From NCBI GenBank assembly GCA_964569055.1, contig CAZMSZ010000160.1, positions 1 to 15,575 of the forward strand: a stretch of DNA of 15,575 bases. The letters are read 5' to 3'. This document shows positions 7,510 to 15,490 of the stretch, in pieces. The notes under the pieces are model-generated. The model was not told the origin of the DNA. It saw only the letters and a list, made by a program, of their open reading frames with translations, and did not search any database. Each line of letters opens with the position of its first letter. The first letter of the stretch is position 1. Source of the stretch: JAWLGW01 sp964569055 (GTDB lineage: Bacteria; Planctomycetota; J058). The translations under genes were made by a program, and so were the position numbers.

Positions 7510-7999
7510 GCTCCCTCCAGGGGAGCCGACCCGAGGCCCGCCCGCGCAGCCGGGTCAGGATCACCTCGCGCCCGCGCGGGGAGTCGGCGAGCTCGATCTC
7601 GTCCATGAACGTGGAGATGATCAGGTAGCCCAGGCCGCCCTCCTCGTCGGCGACCGCCTGCTCGAGCGCGCTCCAGCCCGCCCCCTCGCCCCCGTGGTCG
7701 ATCACGCGCGCCTCGAGCCGGCGGGCGTCGGTCCGCAGCACCAGCGTGACCTTGTTGGCGCGCGGGATCCGCCGCACCTCGCCGCTCTCGGCGTCGGTGG
7801 CGCGGTCGTGTCGGTTGCTGACGGCGACCGCGCAGGCCTCGTCGACGGCCAGCACGATCTGGCGGGTCTCGCGCTCGCCGAAGCCGGCGTGGCGCGCGAC
7901 CGCGGCCACCAGCGAGCGAATCGAGGCCAGGTAGTAGGTGTCGCGCGGCACGTCCAGCCGCACCTCGTCGCCGCGCGCGCGTCCGCCCGTGCTCGTCAT
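7502..7999 (-). CDS. Anti-sigma-factor kinase-like ATP-binding protein (RsbW/SpoIIAB-type HATPase)
   Basis: A 165-residue cytoplasmic protein with a GHKL/HATPase_c_2 fold. An N-terminal segment with YYLASIRSLV is followed by the N-box region IVLAVDEACAVAVSN, a G1-like VIDHGGEGAG and a G2-like GGLGYLIISTFMDEIEL. Family members such as RsbW and SpoIIAB bind ATP and inhibit a sigma factor or phosphorylate an STAS antagonist. Here the usual N-box Asn (EACxNAV) is Val, so Mg-ATP handling may be altered. No partner sigma factor or STAS protein is present in the window. The ATG start overlaps the upstream stop as ATGA and has GGAG six bases before it. An in-frame ATG at 8011 (adding MEHR) also has a possible ribosome site and cannot be excluded. 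Its place inside a biosynthetic operon suggests a pathway-specific regulator or a co-opted small ATPase; which one is inference. Confidence 0.85.
   Translation of the reverse strand: MTSTGGRARGDEVRLDVPRDTYYLASIRSLVAAVARHAGFGERETRQIVLAVDEACAVAVSNRHDRATDAESGEVRRIPRANKVTLVLRTDARRLEARVIDHGGEGAGWSALEQAVADEEGGLGYLIISTFMDEIELADSPRGREVILTRLRGRASGRLPWRERG
7511..7518 (-). promoter_or_regulatory. Ribosome binding site GGAGGGAG for the acyl ligase relative
   Basis: Strong purine-rich site inside the end of the HATPase gene, ending one base before the GTG at 7509 with its GGAGG core four bases away. It supports the GTG start and the eight-base gene overlap. Confidence 0.7.
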
Positions 8000-10900
8000 G
8001 CGGTGCTCCATCGCTCGCCTCGCTGCCCGCGGTAGGTGTCGGCGTCGACGACCTGCGCCTTGATCACCGCCTCGCCCAGCTCGCGCGTCCCCACCAGCAG
8101 CGTGGCGCGCACCTCGCCGATCACCATCGACCCCACCCGCAAGAAGGGCTGGCGCCCGAGCCGCCACGAGAGGGCCGCGGCGCGCGGCGCGGGCCCGCGC
8201 AGGGAGACGCGCAGCGAGAGCAGGTTCATGGGCAGCCCCAGCGGGATCCCCTCGACGCCGTGGGCCCCGAGCATGACCGCCTGCCGCGCGGTCTCCAGCA
8301 GGTACAGCAGCGACCAGCAGCGCCGGTCGCCGGCGGCGAGACAGTGGCCCGCGGGCGGCGGCCGCAGCGCGCAGCGATAGACCTCCTCCGGTCCGGGCGC
8401 GCGGACCAGGATCGAGACGAGCACGTTCTCGGCGCGCCGCTTGTGGAGCAGGGCGGGCTCGGGGCTCGGCGCGCCGGCGAGCGCGTCGTCGCTCGCGGCG
8501 AGGCCGCCCTCGAGCCGCAGCGGGGCCACCTCGGTCTCGAGGTCGAGCGTGGCCGCGAGCAGCGCGCCCTGACGGACCTCGCCCTCCCAGGCCAGCCGGG
8601 CGGGCGAGGCGGCCCGGCGCTGGCGCACGCGCACGTCGGTCGGCGCGCCCTTCTCGCAGAACCGGCGAAACCCGAGCGTCGCCTCGCCCACGAACAGGAC
8701 CTCGTCCGGCCCCGGCGGGCGCGCGGCCGCCGCCGCGGCGAGCGCCAGGCCGTGCGCGCCCTCGAGCAGCAGGATCCCGGGCACGTGGTCGAGCGGGTGG
8801 TCGAAGAAGTAGGGGTGCTCCTCGTCCACGAGCAGCCGAGCGCTCGCCTCGATCCGGCCCTCGACCTCGGCCGCCTCGAGCCCCTCGAGCACGCGCGCCC
8901 CAGGCGGCCGCGTGGCGAGCGCCTGCTCGAGGCGCGCCCGCCAGCCCACCGAGGTCGGCGCGGAGGCGGCGGGCTCGCTGCGGGCGTGGCCCTGGCCCGA
9001 GGCCGCGCCCGACGCGGCGACGAGCGGCGCGGCGGCCTCGCGCTGCAGCGTCAAGAAGGCGCGCACGGCGGCGGCCGTCTGCTCGAGGTAGTCGAGGTAG
9101 GGGGCCAGGCGCGGCGAGGGCGCCTCGCCCGCGCTCGCGGCGGGCGCCGCGGCCGGGAGCGGGGCGGGCACGAAGGGCACCTCGCGCGGGCGCACCAGCG
9201 GAGCGGGCGCGCCCTCCCAGCGCGCCTCGCGCTCGACGAACGCGGTCAGGAGGAGCGCGTCGCCGCGCACCACCTCGATCGCCGCGACCTGCCCCGGCTC
9301 GAGCGGGGCGAGCAGGACGCGCGAGAGGGCCTCGAGGCCGCTGGCCTCGGCGAGCGCGCCCGCGAGCGCGCCCGAGGCCGACTCGGTCTCGCGCGCGCCG
9401 TCGAGCGCGCAGCGCTCGCGCAGCGCGACCCGCTCGGGCGCGAGCCCCGCGGCCGCGCAGGCCGCCGCGAGGTCGCGCGCGTCCTCGCCCGGCACGAGCG
9501 CGCCCAGCGTCCCGAGCACGCGTCGGCCCGCGGCGCGCGCCCGCGCCGCGTCCTCGAGCAGGAACAGCGCCGCGGCCTCGCCCGGCGGGTCGTCGCCCCC
9601 GGCGAGGTCGAGCGGGCCCTTGATCGAGCGGGCCGCGCCGAGCAGGAGCGCGTCGCAGCGCTCGGCGAGCCAGCCCGGCGCGAGCTGGAGGGCCGTCCAC
9701 AAGGTGCCGGCCTCCCCCGAGAGCGTGGCGTGGAACGCGCGCAGGTCGAAGTGGTAGGCGGGGTAGCCCGAGCAGAGCGGCGTCAGCGAGGAGGCGATCG
9801 CCTCGAGCGTCGTGTCGGGGCCGAGGAAGGCGGCGAGCTCGGGGGTGAGCGGCGAGCCGGCGCGCGTCTGCGCGCAGTGGCGCCGGTAGAGGCGGAGGGC
9901 CATGGCGCCGCCGAGGTTGCTCGTGAGCACCACCGCGGTGCCGGGCTGGGCGGCGGCGCTGTGGCGCGCGAGCAGCCGGCGGGCGAGCTCGATCACCAGC
10001 AGCTGCAGCGGGTCGAGCCGCGCCAGCAGGTTGGGGCCCATGCGCAGCCCCTGCGTCTCGACCGTGAGGCGCGGCGGGAAGTAGGCGCCGAGGGCCGCGC
10101 CCTCGGCGGCGCCGAACGCCGCGCGGTCGAGCCCGAACCGCTCGGTCGAGAACGAGCTGAACGGGGCGCGGCCGTGGGCCAGCGCCTCGCGCCAGGCCTC
10201 GGTCCCGAGCGCGCTCCCCACCGCGACCTCGAGGTCGACGAACGCCAGGCGCGCGGGCGGGCTCGGCTCGAGCCGGCGCGAGGGCACCGTGACCCGGGTC
10301 GGGCCCGGGGGCGCCTCCTGGAGCACGAGGTGCGCGTTGGAGCCCCCGAACCCGAACGAGGAGATCCCGAGCCGCCGGGGGCGGCCCCGCTCCCCAACGG
10401 CCCAGGGGCGCGGCGCGTCGAGGAGCGCGCAGCAGGTCTCGCGCAGGCGCGGGTGCGGGCGGACGGGCAGGTGCGGGGGCAGCGTGCGCTCGCGCAGCAT
10501 GAGCAGGCCCTTGAGCAGCGAGGCCATGCCCGCGGCGGCCAGGAGGTGCCCGACCAGACCCTTCGCCGAGCCGACCGGGAGCGGACGCGCGCGGTGCGGC
10601 CCGAAGAAGCCGTCCAGCGTCATGAGCTCGGTCTCGTCGCCCACCGCGGTGGCGGTCCCGTGGCCCTCGACGTAGTCCACCTCGGCGGGGTCGACGTCGC
10701 GGTAGGCGGCCTCGTAGGCGCGCCGCTGCCCCTCGGGGCCGGGCGCGAACACCGAGCGGTCCGCGCCGTCGCAGGACAGCCCCAGGCCGACCACGCGCGC
10801 GAGGGCGGGGAGCTCGGGGGTGGGGCGCTCGAGGAGCACCGCCCCGCAGCCCTCGCCGATCAGGATCCCCGAGGCGTCGGCCGAGAACGGCAGGATCGTG

Positions 10901-11565
10901 CCCTGCGGCGAGAGCGCCCGCAGGCGCGAGAACCCCACGAACAAGAACAGCGGGAGGAACCCGGTCAGGCCGCTCACGAGCACCGCGTCGGCGGCGCCCG
11001 CCGCCAGCAGCCCGGCCCCCACCTCGATCGCGTACAGCGAGCTGGCGCAGGCGGTGTCGATCGCCAGGCGCGGACCGCCCAGCCCGAGCCGCTCCGCCAG
11101 CCGCCGCGGCAACAGGTCGGGCCCCAGCGGCGGGATCGCGGGGCCCTCGTGCTCGAGCCCGCCCAGGGTGCGCAGCACCGCGCGCGCGTCGGCCTGGAAG
11201 TAGCTCTCGCCGGCCCAGGCCGTGGCGAGCACCAGGCCGGTGCGGGCGCGCGCGAGCGGCGGGCCGGGGCGGGCCTCGCGCGCCGCCAGCGCCTCGGCCA
11301 GCACCGCCACGGCCAGGGTCTCCTGGGGGTCCTCGCCGGGGACCGCGCTCAGGCCGGCGCGCTCGGCGCAGAACGCGCGGTCGACGTAGGTCCGGTCGAC
11401 CGCGGCGGGGTCGGGCGAGAAGAAGCGCTCGCGCGGCAGGCCCCAGCGCGCGGCGAGGGGCTCGAGCGGCGCGGGCTCCGCGCGCAGAGTGCGCGCCCAG
11501 TAGGCGTCGAGGTCGGCGGCCCCCGGGAGGCGCGCCGCGGCGGCCGTGATCGCTACCGGCTCCAC
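7996..11565 (-). CDS. PUFA-synthase-like subunit, KS-CLF-AfsA-type double hotdog
   Basis: This 1189-residue protein opens with an active ketosynthase (about 1-425): Cys173 in DTACASS, His302 in EGHGTAT, His340 in KGLVGH and a GFGGSNAH motif at 405-412. A second KS fold (about 438-780) is a chain-length-factor-like domain. By eye, Glu618 in SGEAGTLW stands where the Cys would be, as in PfaC-type CLFs. An Ala/Pro-rich linker (785-870) contains a helix around 820-845. Two hotdog units of the AfsA family follow. The first (about 905-1010) has HPYFFDHPLDHVPG at 917-930; the second (about 1035-1175) has LLHKRRAENVLVS at 1039-1051 and LLETARQA at 1089-1096. They presumably act as dehydratase or acyl-handling domains. 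The GTG start overlaps the upstream stop by 13 bases and has GGGAGG six bases before it. With the upstream subunit it completes an iterative synthase. No ACP or ER is seen. The organisation recalls PfaC, but that protein carries FabA-type DH domains instead. Confidence 0.9.
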   Translation of the reverse strand: MEPVAITAAAARLPGAADLDAYWARTLRAEPAPLEPLAARWGLPRERFFSPDPAAVDRTYVDRAFCAERAGLSAVPGEDPQETLAVAVLAEALAAREARPGPPLARARTGLVLATAWAGESYFQADARAVLRTLGGLEHEGPAIPPLGPDLLPRRLAERLGLGGPRLAIDTACASSLYAIEVGAGLLAAGAADAVLVSGLTGFLPLFLFVGFSRLRALSPQGTILPFSADASGILIGEGCGAVLLERPTPELPALARVVGLGLSCDGADRSVFAPGPEGQRRAYEAAYRDVDPAEVDYVEGHGTATAVGDETELMTLDGFFGPHRARPLPVGSAKGLVGHLLAAAGMASLLKGLLMLRERTLPPHLPVRPHPRLRETCCALLDAPRPWAVGERGRPRRLGISSFGFGGSNAHLVLQEAPPGPTRVTVPSRRLEPSPPARLAFVDLEVAVGSALGTEAWREALAHGRAPFSSFSTERFGLDRAAFGAAEGAALGAYFPPRLTVETQGLRMGPNLLARLDPLQLLVIELARRLLARHSAAAQPGTAVVLTSNLGGAMALRLYRRHCAQTRAGSPLTPELAAFLGPDTTLEAIASSLTPLCSGYPAYHFDLRAFHATLSGEAGTLWTALQLAPGWLAERCDALLLGAARSIKGPLDLAGGDDPPGEAAALFLLEDAARARAAGRRVLGTLGALVPGEDARDLAAACAAAGLAPERVALRERCALDGARETESASGALAGALAEASGLEALSRVLLAPLEPGQVAAIEVVRGDALLLTAFVEREARWEGAPAPLVRPREVPFVPAPLPAAAPAASAGEAPSPRLAPYLDYLEQTAAAVRAFLTLQREAAAPLVAASGAASGQGHARSEPAASAPTSVGWRARLEQALATRPPGARVLEGLEAAEVEGRIEASARLLVDEEHPYFFDHPLDHVPGILLLEGAHGLALAAAAAARPPGPDEVLFVGEATLGFRRFCEKGAPTDVRVRQRRAASPARLAWEGEVRQGALLAATLDLETEVAPLRLEGGLAASDDALAGAPSPEPALLHKRRAENVLVSILVRAPGPEEVYRCALRPPPAGHCLAAGDRRCWSLLYLLETARQAVMLGAHGVEGIPLGLPMNLLSLRVSLRGPAPRAAALSWRLGRQPFLRVGSMVIGEVRATLLVGTRELGEAVIKAQVVDADTYRGQRGERWSTA

Positions 11566-14500
11566 GCGCCGCCTCCCTCGCCGCCCTCCGCGAAGCGGAG
11601 CACCTCGGGGGGCGCGTGGAGCGCCCAGGGCTCGGGGGCGCGCGCGCCGAGCTCGGCCAGGAACGCGCGCACGCCCGCCTCGTTGGTGATCCCGCGCAGG
11701 CCGCGCCGCTCCATCAGGCGCTGGAACGCGCCGCCGGCCGCCAGGCCGCTCTCGCTCCAGGCGGCGTAGGCGAGCGCCACCACGGGGTACGGCGCCGCCG
11801 CGCTCCAGCTCGCCGCCGCCGCGTCGAGCACCGCGTTGGCCGCGGCGTAGTCGGTCTGGCCGGCGACGCCGGTGTGCGCGGCGATCGAGCTGAGCAGCAC
11901 GACCGCCTCGAGCGGCTCCGCTCGCAGCAGCCGGTGCAGCTCGTGCAAGGCGGTCGCCTTGGTGCGCACGACCCGCCGCAGGTCGGCGAGCGACTTGCGC
12001 GCCAACAGCTCGTCGGCGGTCACGCCCGCCCCGTGGACCACGAGGTGCACCGGGCCGTGCTCGGCGCGGACCACCGTCAGCGCCGCCTCGAGCGCCGCCC
12101 CGCTCGTGGCGTCGGCGACGTAGTACGCCAGCCGGCCGCCCGCCGCCTCGACGCGCGCGCGGGTGCGCAGCAGCGCCCGCTGGCGGGTGACCTCCAAGAA
12201 GCGCCGCTGGATCGCGGCCGGGTGCGTCGGCTGGCCGGCCTGCTGGAGCTCGGCGTACACGCGCCGCTTGAGCGCCGCGGCGTCGCCGTCGGGCAGGTCG
12301 GGGTAGGGATCGCTCGTCACCGGCGCGGTCCGCCCCAGCGCCACGATCGTGCAGCGGCGGGCGCGCGCCAGCCCGACCGCGAGCTCGGCCGTGATCCCGT
12401 CGGCGCCGCCGAGCAGGAGCGCCGTCGCGCCCTCGCGCAGGCGCGGAGGCTCCTCGGGGAGCGGCGCGGGGACGGCGATCGGTCGCAGGCGCGCGGGGCC
12501 GCGCAGCGCCACGTCCCGCGCGCCGGGCGCGGCGAGCTCGCGCAGGAGCCGCGGGGCGAGCTCCGCGGGGGCGGCGGCCTGGGCGTCGAGCCACACCGCG
12601 CGCACGCGCGCCCCCGCCCACTCGCGCGCCAGGCTGCGCGCGAACCCCCGCGCGGCGCTCCAGGCGGGCGAGCGGTCCTCGCGCCCGACCACCAGCAGCG
12701 CGCGCGGGGCGCTCGCCGCAGGCGCGGTGAAGTGCGACCCGAGCGCGCGCGCCAGCGTGAACGCGCCCGTGGCCGCGCGCTCGAGCTCGGACTCCCAGGC
12801 GGCGCTCGGCGCCGCGAGCCCGGCGGGAGCGGCCTCGTCCCAGGCCAGCAGCAGGCAGGCGTCGGGGAGCGCGCCCAGGCAGGCGCGCAGGCGCCGCTCG
12901 AGCCCGGGCGCGTCCACGAGGTCGATCGCGGGCTCGCCGGGCTCGTCGGCGAGGCGCCAGCCCTCGGCGAGGTGGAGCCGCACCGGGCGCGCGCCGGCGG
13001 CCGCCAGCGCGGGCGCGAGCGCGTCCACCGCCTCGGGCGGCCCGGCCACCAGCACCCGCTCCCGCGCGGGCTCCGTCCCCTCGGGGAGGGGGGCCGGCTC
13101 GAGGCGCAGGACGTAGCGCGCGAGGCCCGCCGGCTCGGACGGCTCGGCCGCTTGGGGCGCCCCGGCGGGGTCCAGGGCGCGCAGCAGCGCCTCGAGGCCG
13201 GCGAGGTCGCGCGCGTGGAGCAGCTCGCGTCCGCCGAGCGCGAGCCCGGGCTCGTCCTTCAGCGCGGCGGCGAGGAGGGCCCGGCGCGAGAACGCGTCCA
13301 GCCCGAGCTCGCGCTCGAGGTCGGCGTCGGGGAGCAGCTCGTCGGGGGCGAGCTCGAAGTCCTCGATCAGCGCGCGGCGAATCCGCGCCATGACCTCCTG
13401 CCAGGCCGGCGCGCGAGGGGTCGCTGCCGGCTCGGGGCGCGTGGCGGTCTCGGTGGGAGGAGCGGCCGACGCCGGCGCGGCGGCCGAATCTCCGCAGCGC
13501 TCGAGCAGCTCGGCCAGGGTCCGCACACCGCGCAGCCCGTCCGCCCGGGCAGCCAGCGCGGGGAACCGCTCGATCACGCTGAACAGCACCTCGGACAGCG
13601 TGATCGAGTCGAGCCCGAGCTCGTCCTCGAACCGGGTGTCGGCGCGGATCGCCTCGGGCGGGAACCCCGTCACCCGACACAGCTCCGCGCGCACGTAGCC
13701 CTCGAGGTCGAGCTCCTCGGGGCGAGGTCCGGCAGGTCCGGCGGCGGGGTCCGCCGCGGGCGCCCCGCTGAGCGCCTGCAGGCCTGCCTCCTGCGCGGCG
13801 AACAGCTCGTCGAGCACGGCGAGGTTCGTGGCCAGCGCGCGCGCGAGGAGCTCGGCCTGCTCGGCCGGCTCGAGCGAGCGGCGCGCCTGATCGAGGGCCG
13901 TCCGCTGGCGCGTGAAGAACCCCTCGACGGCGCGCCGGTTCCCCTCGAAGTAGGCCCGCGCGCCGGCGGACGCCACGGGCGGCGAGGCGGGCAGGTCGGC
14001 CAGCCGCTCGGCGCCCGGCGCCAGCGGCGCGTCCGGGAGCGGGGAGCCGGGCGCGGCGAGGGCGCGCCATACCTCCTCGTCGGGGGCGAACGGCTCCCAC
14101 TCGAGCGGGACGCCGGCCGCCGCGAGCGCGGCCAGCGCGCGCAGCGCGTGCGCTCGCGCGGGCTCGGGGTCGGGCGTCAGGGGGTCGAGCGGGAGCGCCT
14201 CGAACGGGCGGCCGGCGAGGACGTCGCGGGCGAGCCCGCTCAGCACGCGCCCTGGCCCGACCTCCACCAGCAGGCGGGCGCCCTCGGCGTGCAGGCGCTC
14301 CACGGCCTCGACCCAGCGCACGGGCGCCACGACCTGTCGGGCCAGCGTGGCTTCGACCGCGCCCGCGTCGGCGGGATACGGCTCGGCCGTGACGCTGCTC
14401 ACGACGCGGCCGCGCGTCGGCGCGCCGAGGTGCGGCGCGCGCACCGCGAGGAACGCGGCCCACTCGGCGCCCACCGGCGCCATGAGGGGCGAGTGGAACG

Positions 14501-15362
14501 CGCAGGCGGTCTTGAGCGGGCGGGCGACCACGCGCTCGGCGTCGCACCGCGCCGCGAGCGCGGCGATCGCCGCGACGGCGCCCGAGGCGACGAGCTGGCG
14601 GGGCGCGTTGAGGTTGGCGAGCACCAGCGGGCCCAGCTCGGGGTCGAGCCCCTCGAGCAGCGCGGCCGCGCGCTCGGCGCTGGCCCGGATCGCCAGCATC
14701 GAGCCCGGCGCGCGGGCCGACGCCTCGCCGAGCAGCCGCCCCCGGGCCTGGCTCAGGCGCATCAGCTCGGCGAAGTCGAACGCCCCGGCGGCGTGGAGGG
14801 CCGTCAGCTCGCCGTAGCTGTGCCCGGCCAGCAAGGCGGGCGACAGGCCCAGGGCCTCGCGCAGGTGCTCGGCCAGGACGGCCGAGAGGAAGCCGATCGC
14901 CGCCTGCGCGTTGTGGGTCTGGGTCAGCTCCGCCTCGAGCGCCGGCGTCGAGCGGGCGTCGACGAAGGCCAGGAGCGAGCGGCCGAGCAGCGCGCGGGCC
15001 TCCTCGTCGCGCGCCAGGGCGCGCTCGCGCAGGCCCGGCAGCGCGGCGAGCAGCCCGGCCAGCATCCCGACCGACTGGCTCCCTTGCCCGGGAAACAGCC
15101 ACGCCACGCCGGCCGGCCCGGGCGGGTCGGGCTCGAACCGCAGGCCGGCCTCGCGCTCCCGCAGGGCGGCCGGCGCCGACCCGGCGAGGTGCTCGGCGGC
15201 GCGCTCGAGGCGCGCGCGGAGCGAGGGCGCGTCGTCGGCGACGACCGCCAGCGTCAGTCGCCCCGCCGCGCGCGGGTCGGGCGCTTCGCCACGCAGGGCG
15301 CGTGACACCCGACCCCGGAGCGCGACCACGTCGTCGGCCCGCACGCAGCAGAGGAAGGCCAT
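11553..15362 (-). CDS. Iterative PKS / PUFA-synthase-like subunit, AT-ACP-ACP*-KR
   Basis: This is the first gene of the operon, 1269 residues. It has an acyltransferase at about residues 85-390: the GQGSQ oxyanion motif at 92-96, nucleophile Ser182 in GHSYGE, Arg207 in QARGR, and AFHS at 288-291, which is typical of malonyl-specific AT domains. A helical linker follows (465-535). The first ACP lies at about 550-625 with phosphopantetheine Ser586 in LGLDS. A second ACP-like fold (655-730) reads LGLDA, so Ala690 replaces the attachment Ser. Residues 740-975 look like a KR structural half. The catalytic KR (about 978-1240) has GGADGITAEL, Lys1135, Ser1158/1159 and Tyr1172 in DYAAAN, plus the ALKRR...QRRFLEV insertion seen in Pfa/Hgl-type KRs. 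There is no KS here; the next gene supplies it. The ATG start gives a normal AT N-terminus, but its Shine-Dalgarno is weak (GGGAG 14 bases upstream). It presumably loads malonyl units, carries the chain and reduces beta-keto groups in the cytoplasm. Confidence 0.9.
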   Translation of the reverse strand: MAFLCCVRADDVVALRGRVSRALRGEAPDPRAAGRLTLAVVADDAPSLRARLERAAEHLAGSAPAALREREAGLRFEPDPPGPAGVAWLFPGQGSQSVGMLAGLLAALPGLRERALARDEEARALLGRSLLAFVDARSTPALEAELTQTHNAQAAIGFLSAVLAEHLREALGLSPALLAGHSYGELTALHAAGAFDFAELMRLSQARGRLLGEASARAPGSMLAIRASAERAAALLEGLDPELGPLVLANLNAPRQLVASGAVAAIAALAARCDAERVVARPLKTACAFHSPLMAPVGAEWAAFLAVRAPHLGAPTRGRVVSSVTAEPYPADAGAVEATLARQVVAPVRWVEAVERLHAEGARLLVEVGPGRVLSGLARDVLAGRPFEALPLDPLTPDPEPARAHALRALAALAAAGVPLEWEPFAPDEEVWRALAAPGSPLPDAPLAPGAERLADLPASPPVASAGARAYFEGNRRAVEGFFTRQRTALDQARRSLEPAEQAELLARALATNLAVLDELFAAQEAGLQALSGAPAADPAAGPAGPRPEELDLEGYVRAELCRVTGFPPEAIRADTRFEDELGLDSITLSEVLFSVIERFPALAARADGLRGVRTLAELLERCGDSAAAPASAAPPTETATRPEPAATPRAPAWQEVMARIRRALIEDFELAPDELLPDADLERELGLDAFSRRALLAAALKDEPGLALGGRELLHARDLAGLEALLRALDPAGAPQAAEPSEPAGLARYVLRLEPAPLPEGTEPARERVLVAGPPEAVDALAPALAAAGARPVRLHLAEGWRLADEPGEPAIDLVDAPGLERRLRACLGALPDACLLLAWDEAAPAGLAAPSAAWESELERAATGAFTLARALGSHFTAPAASAPRALLVVGREDRSPAWSAARGFARSLAREWAGARVRAVWLDAQAAAPAELAPRLLRELAAPGARDVALRGPARLRPIAVPAPLPEEPPRLREGATALLLGGADGITAELAVGLARARRCTIVALGRTAPVTSDPYPDLPDGDAAALKRRVYAELQQAGQPTHPAAIQRRFLEVTRQRALLRTRARVEAAGGRLAYYVADATSGAALEAALTVVRAEHGPVHLVVHGAGVTADELLARKSLADLRRVVRTKATALHELHRLLRAEPLEAVVLLSSIAAHTGVAGQTDYAAANAVLDAAAASWSAAAPYPVVALAYAAWSESGLAAGGAFQRLMERRGLRGITNEAGVRAFLAELGARAPEPWALHAPPEVLRFAEGGEGGGAWSR
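11572..11577 (-). promoter_or_regulatory. Ribosome binding site GGGAGG for the KS-CLF-hotdog gene
   Basis: GGGAGG on the minus strand lies six bases before GTG at 11565. It fixes that GTG as the start although it lies inside the upstream reading frame, and explains translation of the second subunit as a separate protein, not as an extension of a longer open frame. Confidence 0.75.
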
Positions 15363-15463
15363 GTGGAGCGGCGGGTCTCCCGTATTCCCTGCCGCCAGGA
15401 TAGAGCACGCGCAAGAGCAGGGCCAGGCGCGCTGGGCTCGCCGGCTCGTGCCGAGAGGCTGTC

Positions 15464-15475
15464 GCTCGTACGAGC
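15464..15475. repeat. Perfect 12-base palindrome GCTCGTACGAGC, possible operator
   Basis: A self-complementary 12-mer about 100 bases upstream of the first start codon. Its position would suit a regulator binding site, but a palindrome of this length can occur by chance in such GC-rich DNA. Confidence 0.35.
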
Positions 15476-15490
15476 TCCACTCAGCAACGA

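Noticed and set aside
7996..8860. Gamma-butyrolactone (A-factor) synthase
   Set aside because: The AfsA-like hotdogs are fused to KS-CLF in a lipid-synthase protein and appear in swapped order, so a signalling-molecule synthase is not supported.
11553..11565. A frameshift splitting one large synthase
   Set aside because: The KS starts normally just after a GTG with a good ribosome site, the KR ends normally, and 4-13-base overlaps are common in this operon, so two separate subunits fit better.
8260..11769. Very long open frames on the plus strand (also 589-1488, 1125-3818, 3791-4711, 6058-7608 and 11616-15305)
   Set aside because: They lie antisense to recognisable domains, have low-complexity Arg/Ala/Gly/Gln-rich translations with no motifs, and are expected in very GC-rich DNA.
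7996..15480. One 2494-residue minus-strand protein covering both synthase subunits
   Set aside because: Only its C-terminal half (from GTG at 11565) shows domains. The N-terminal half is out of frame with the clear AT-ACP-KR protein and is arginine-rich nonsense.
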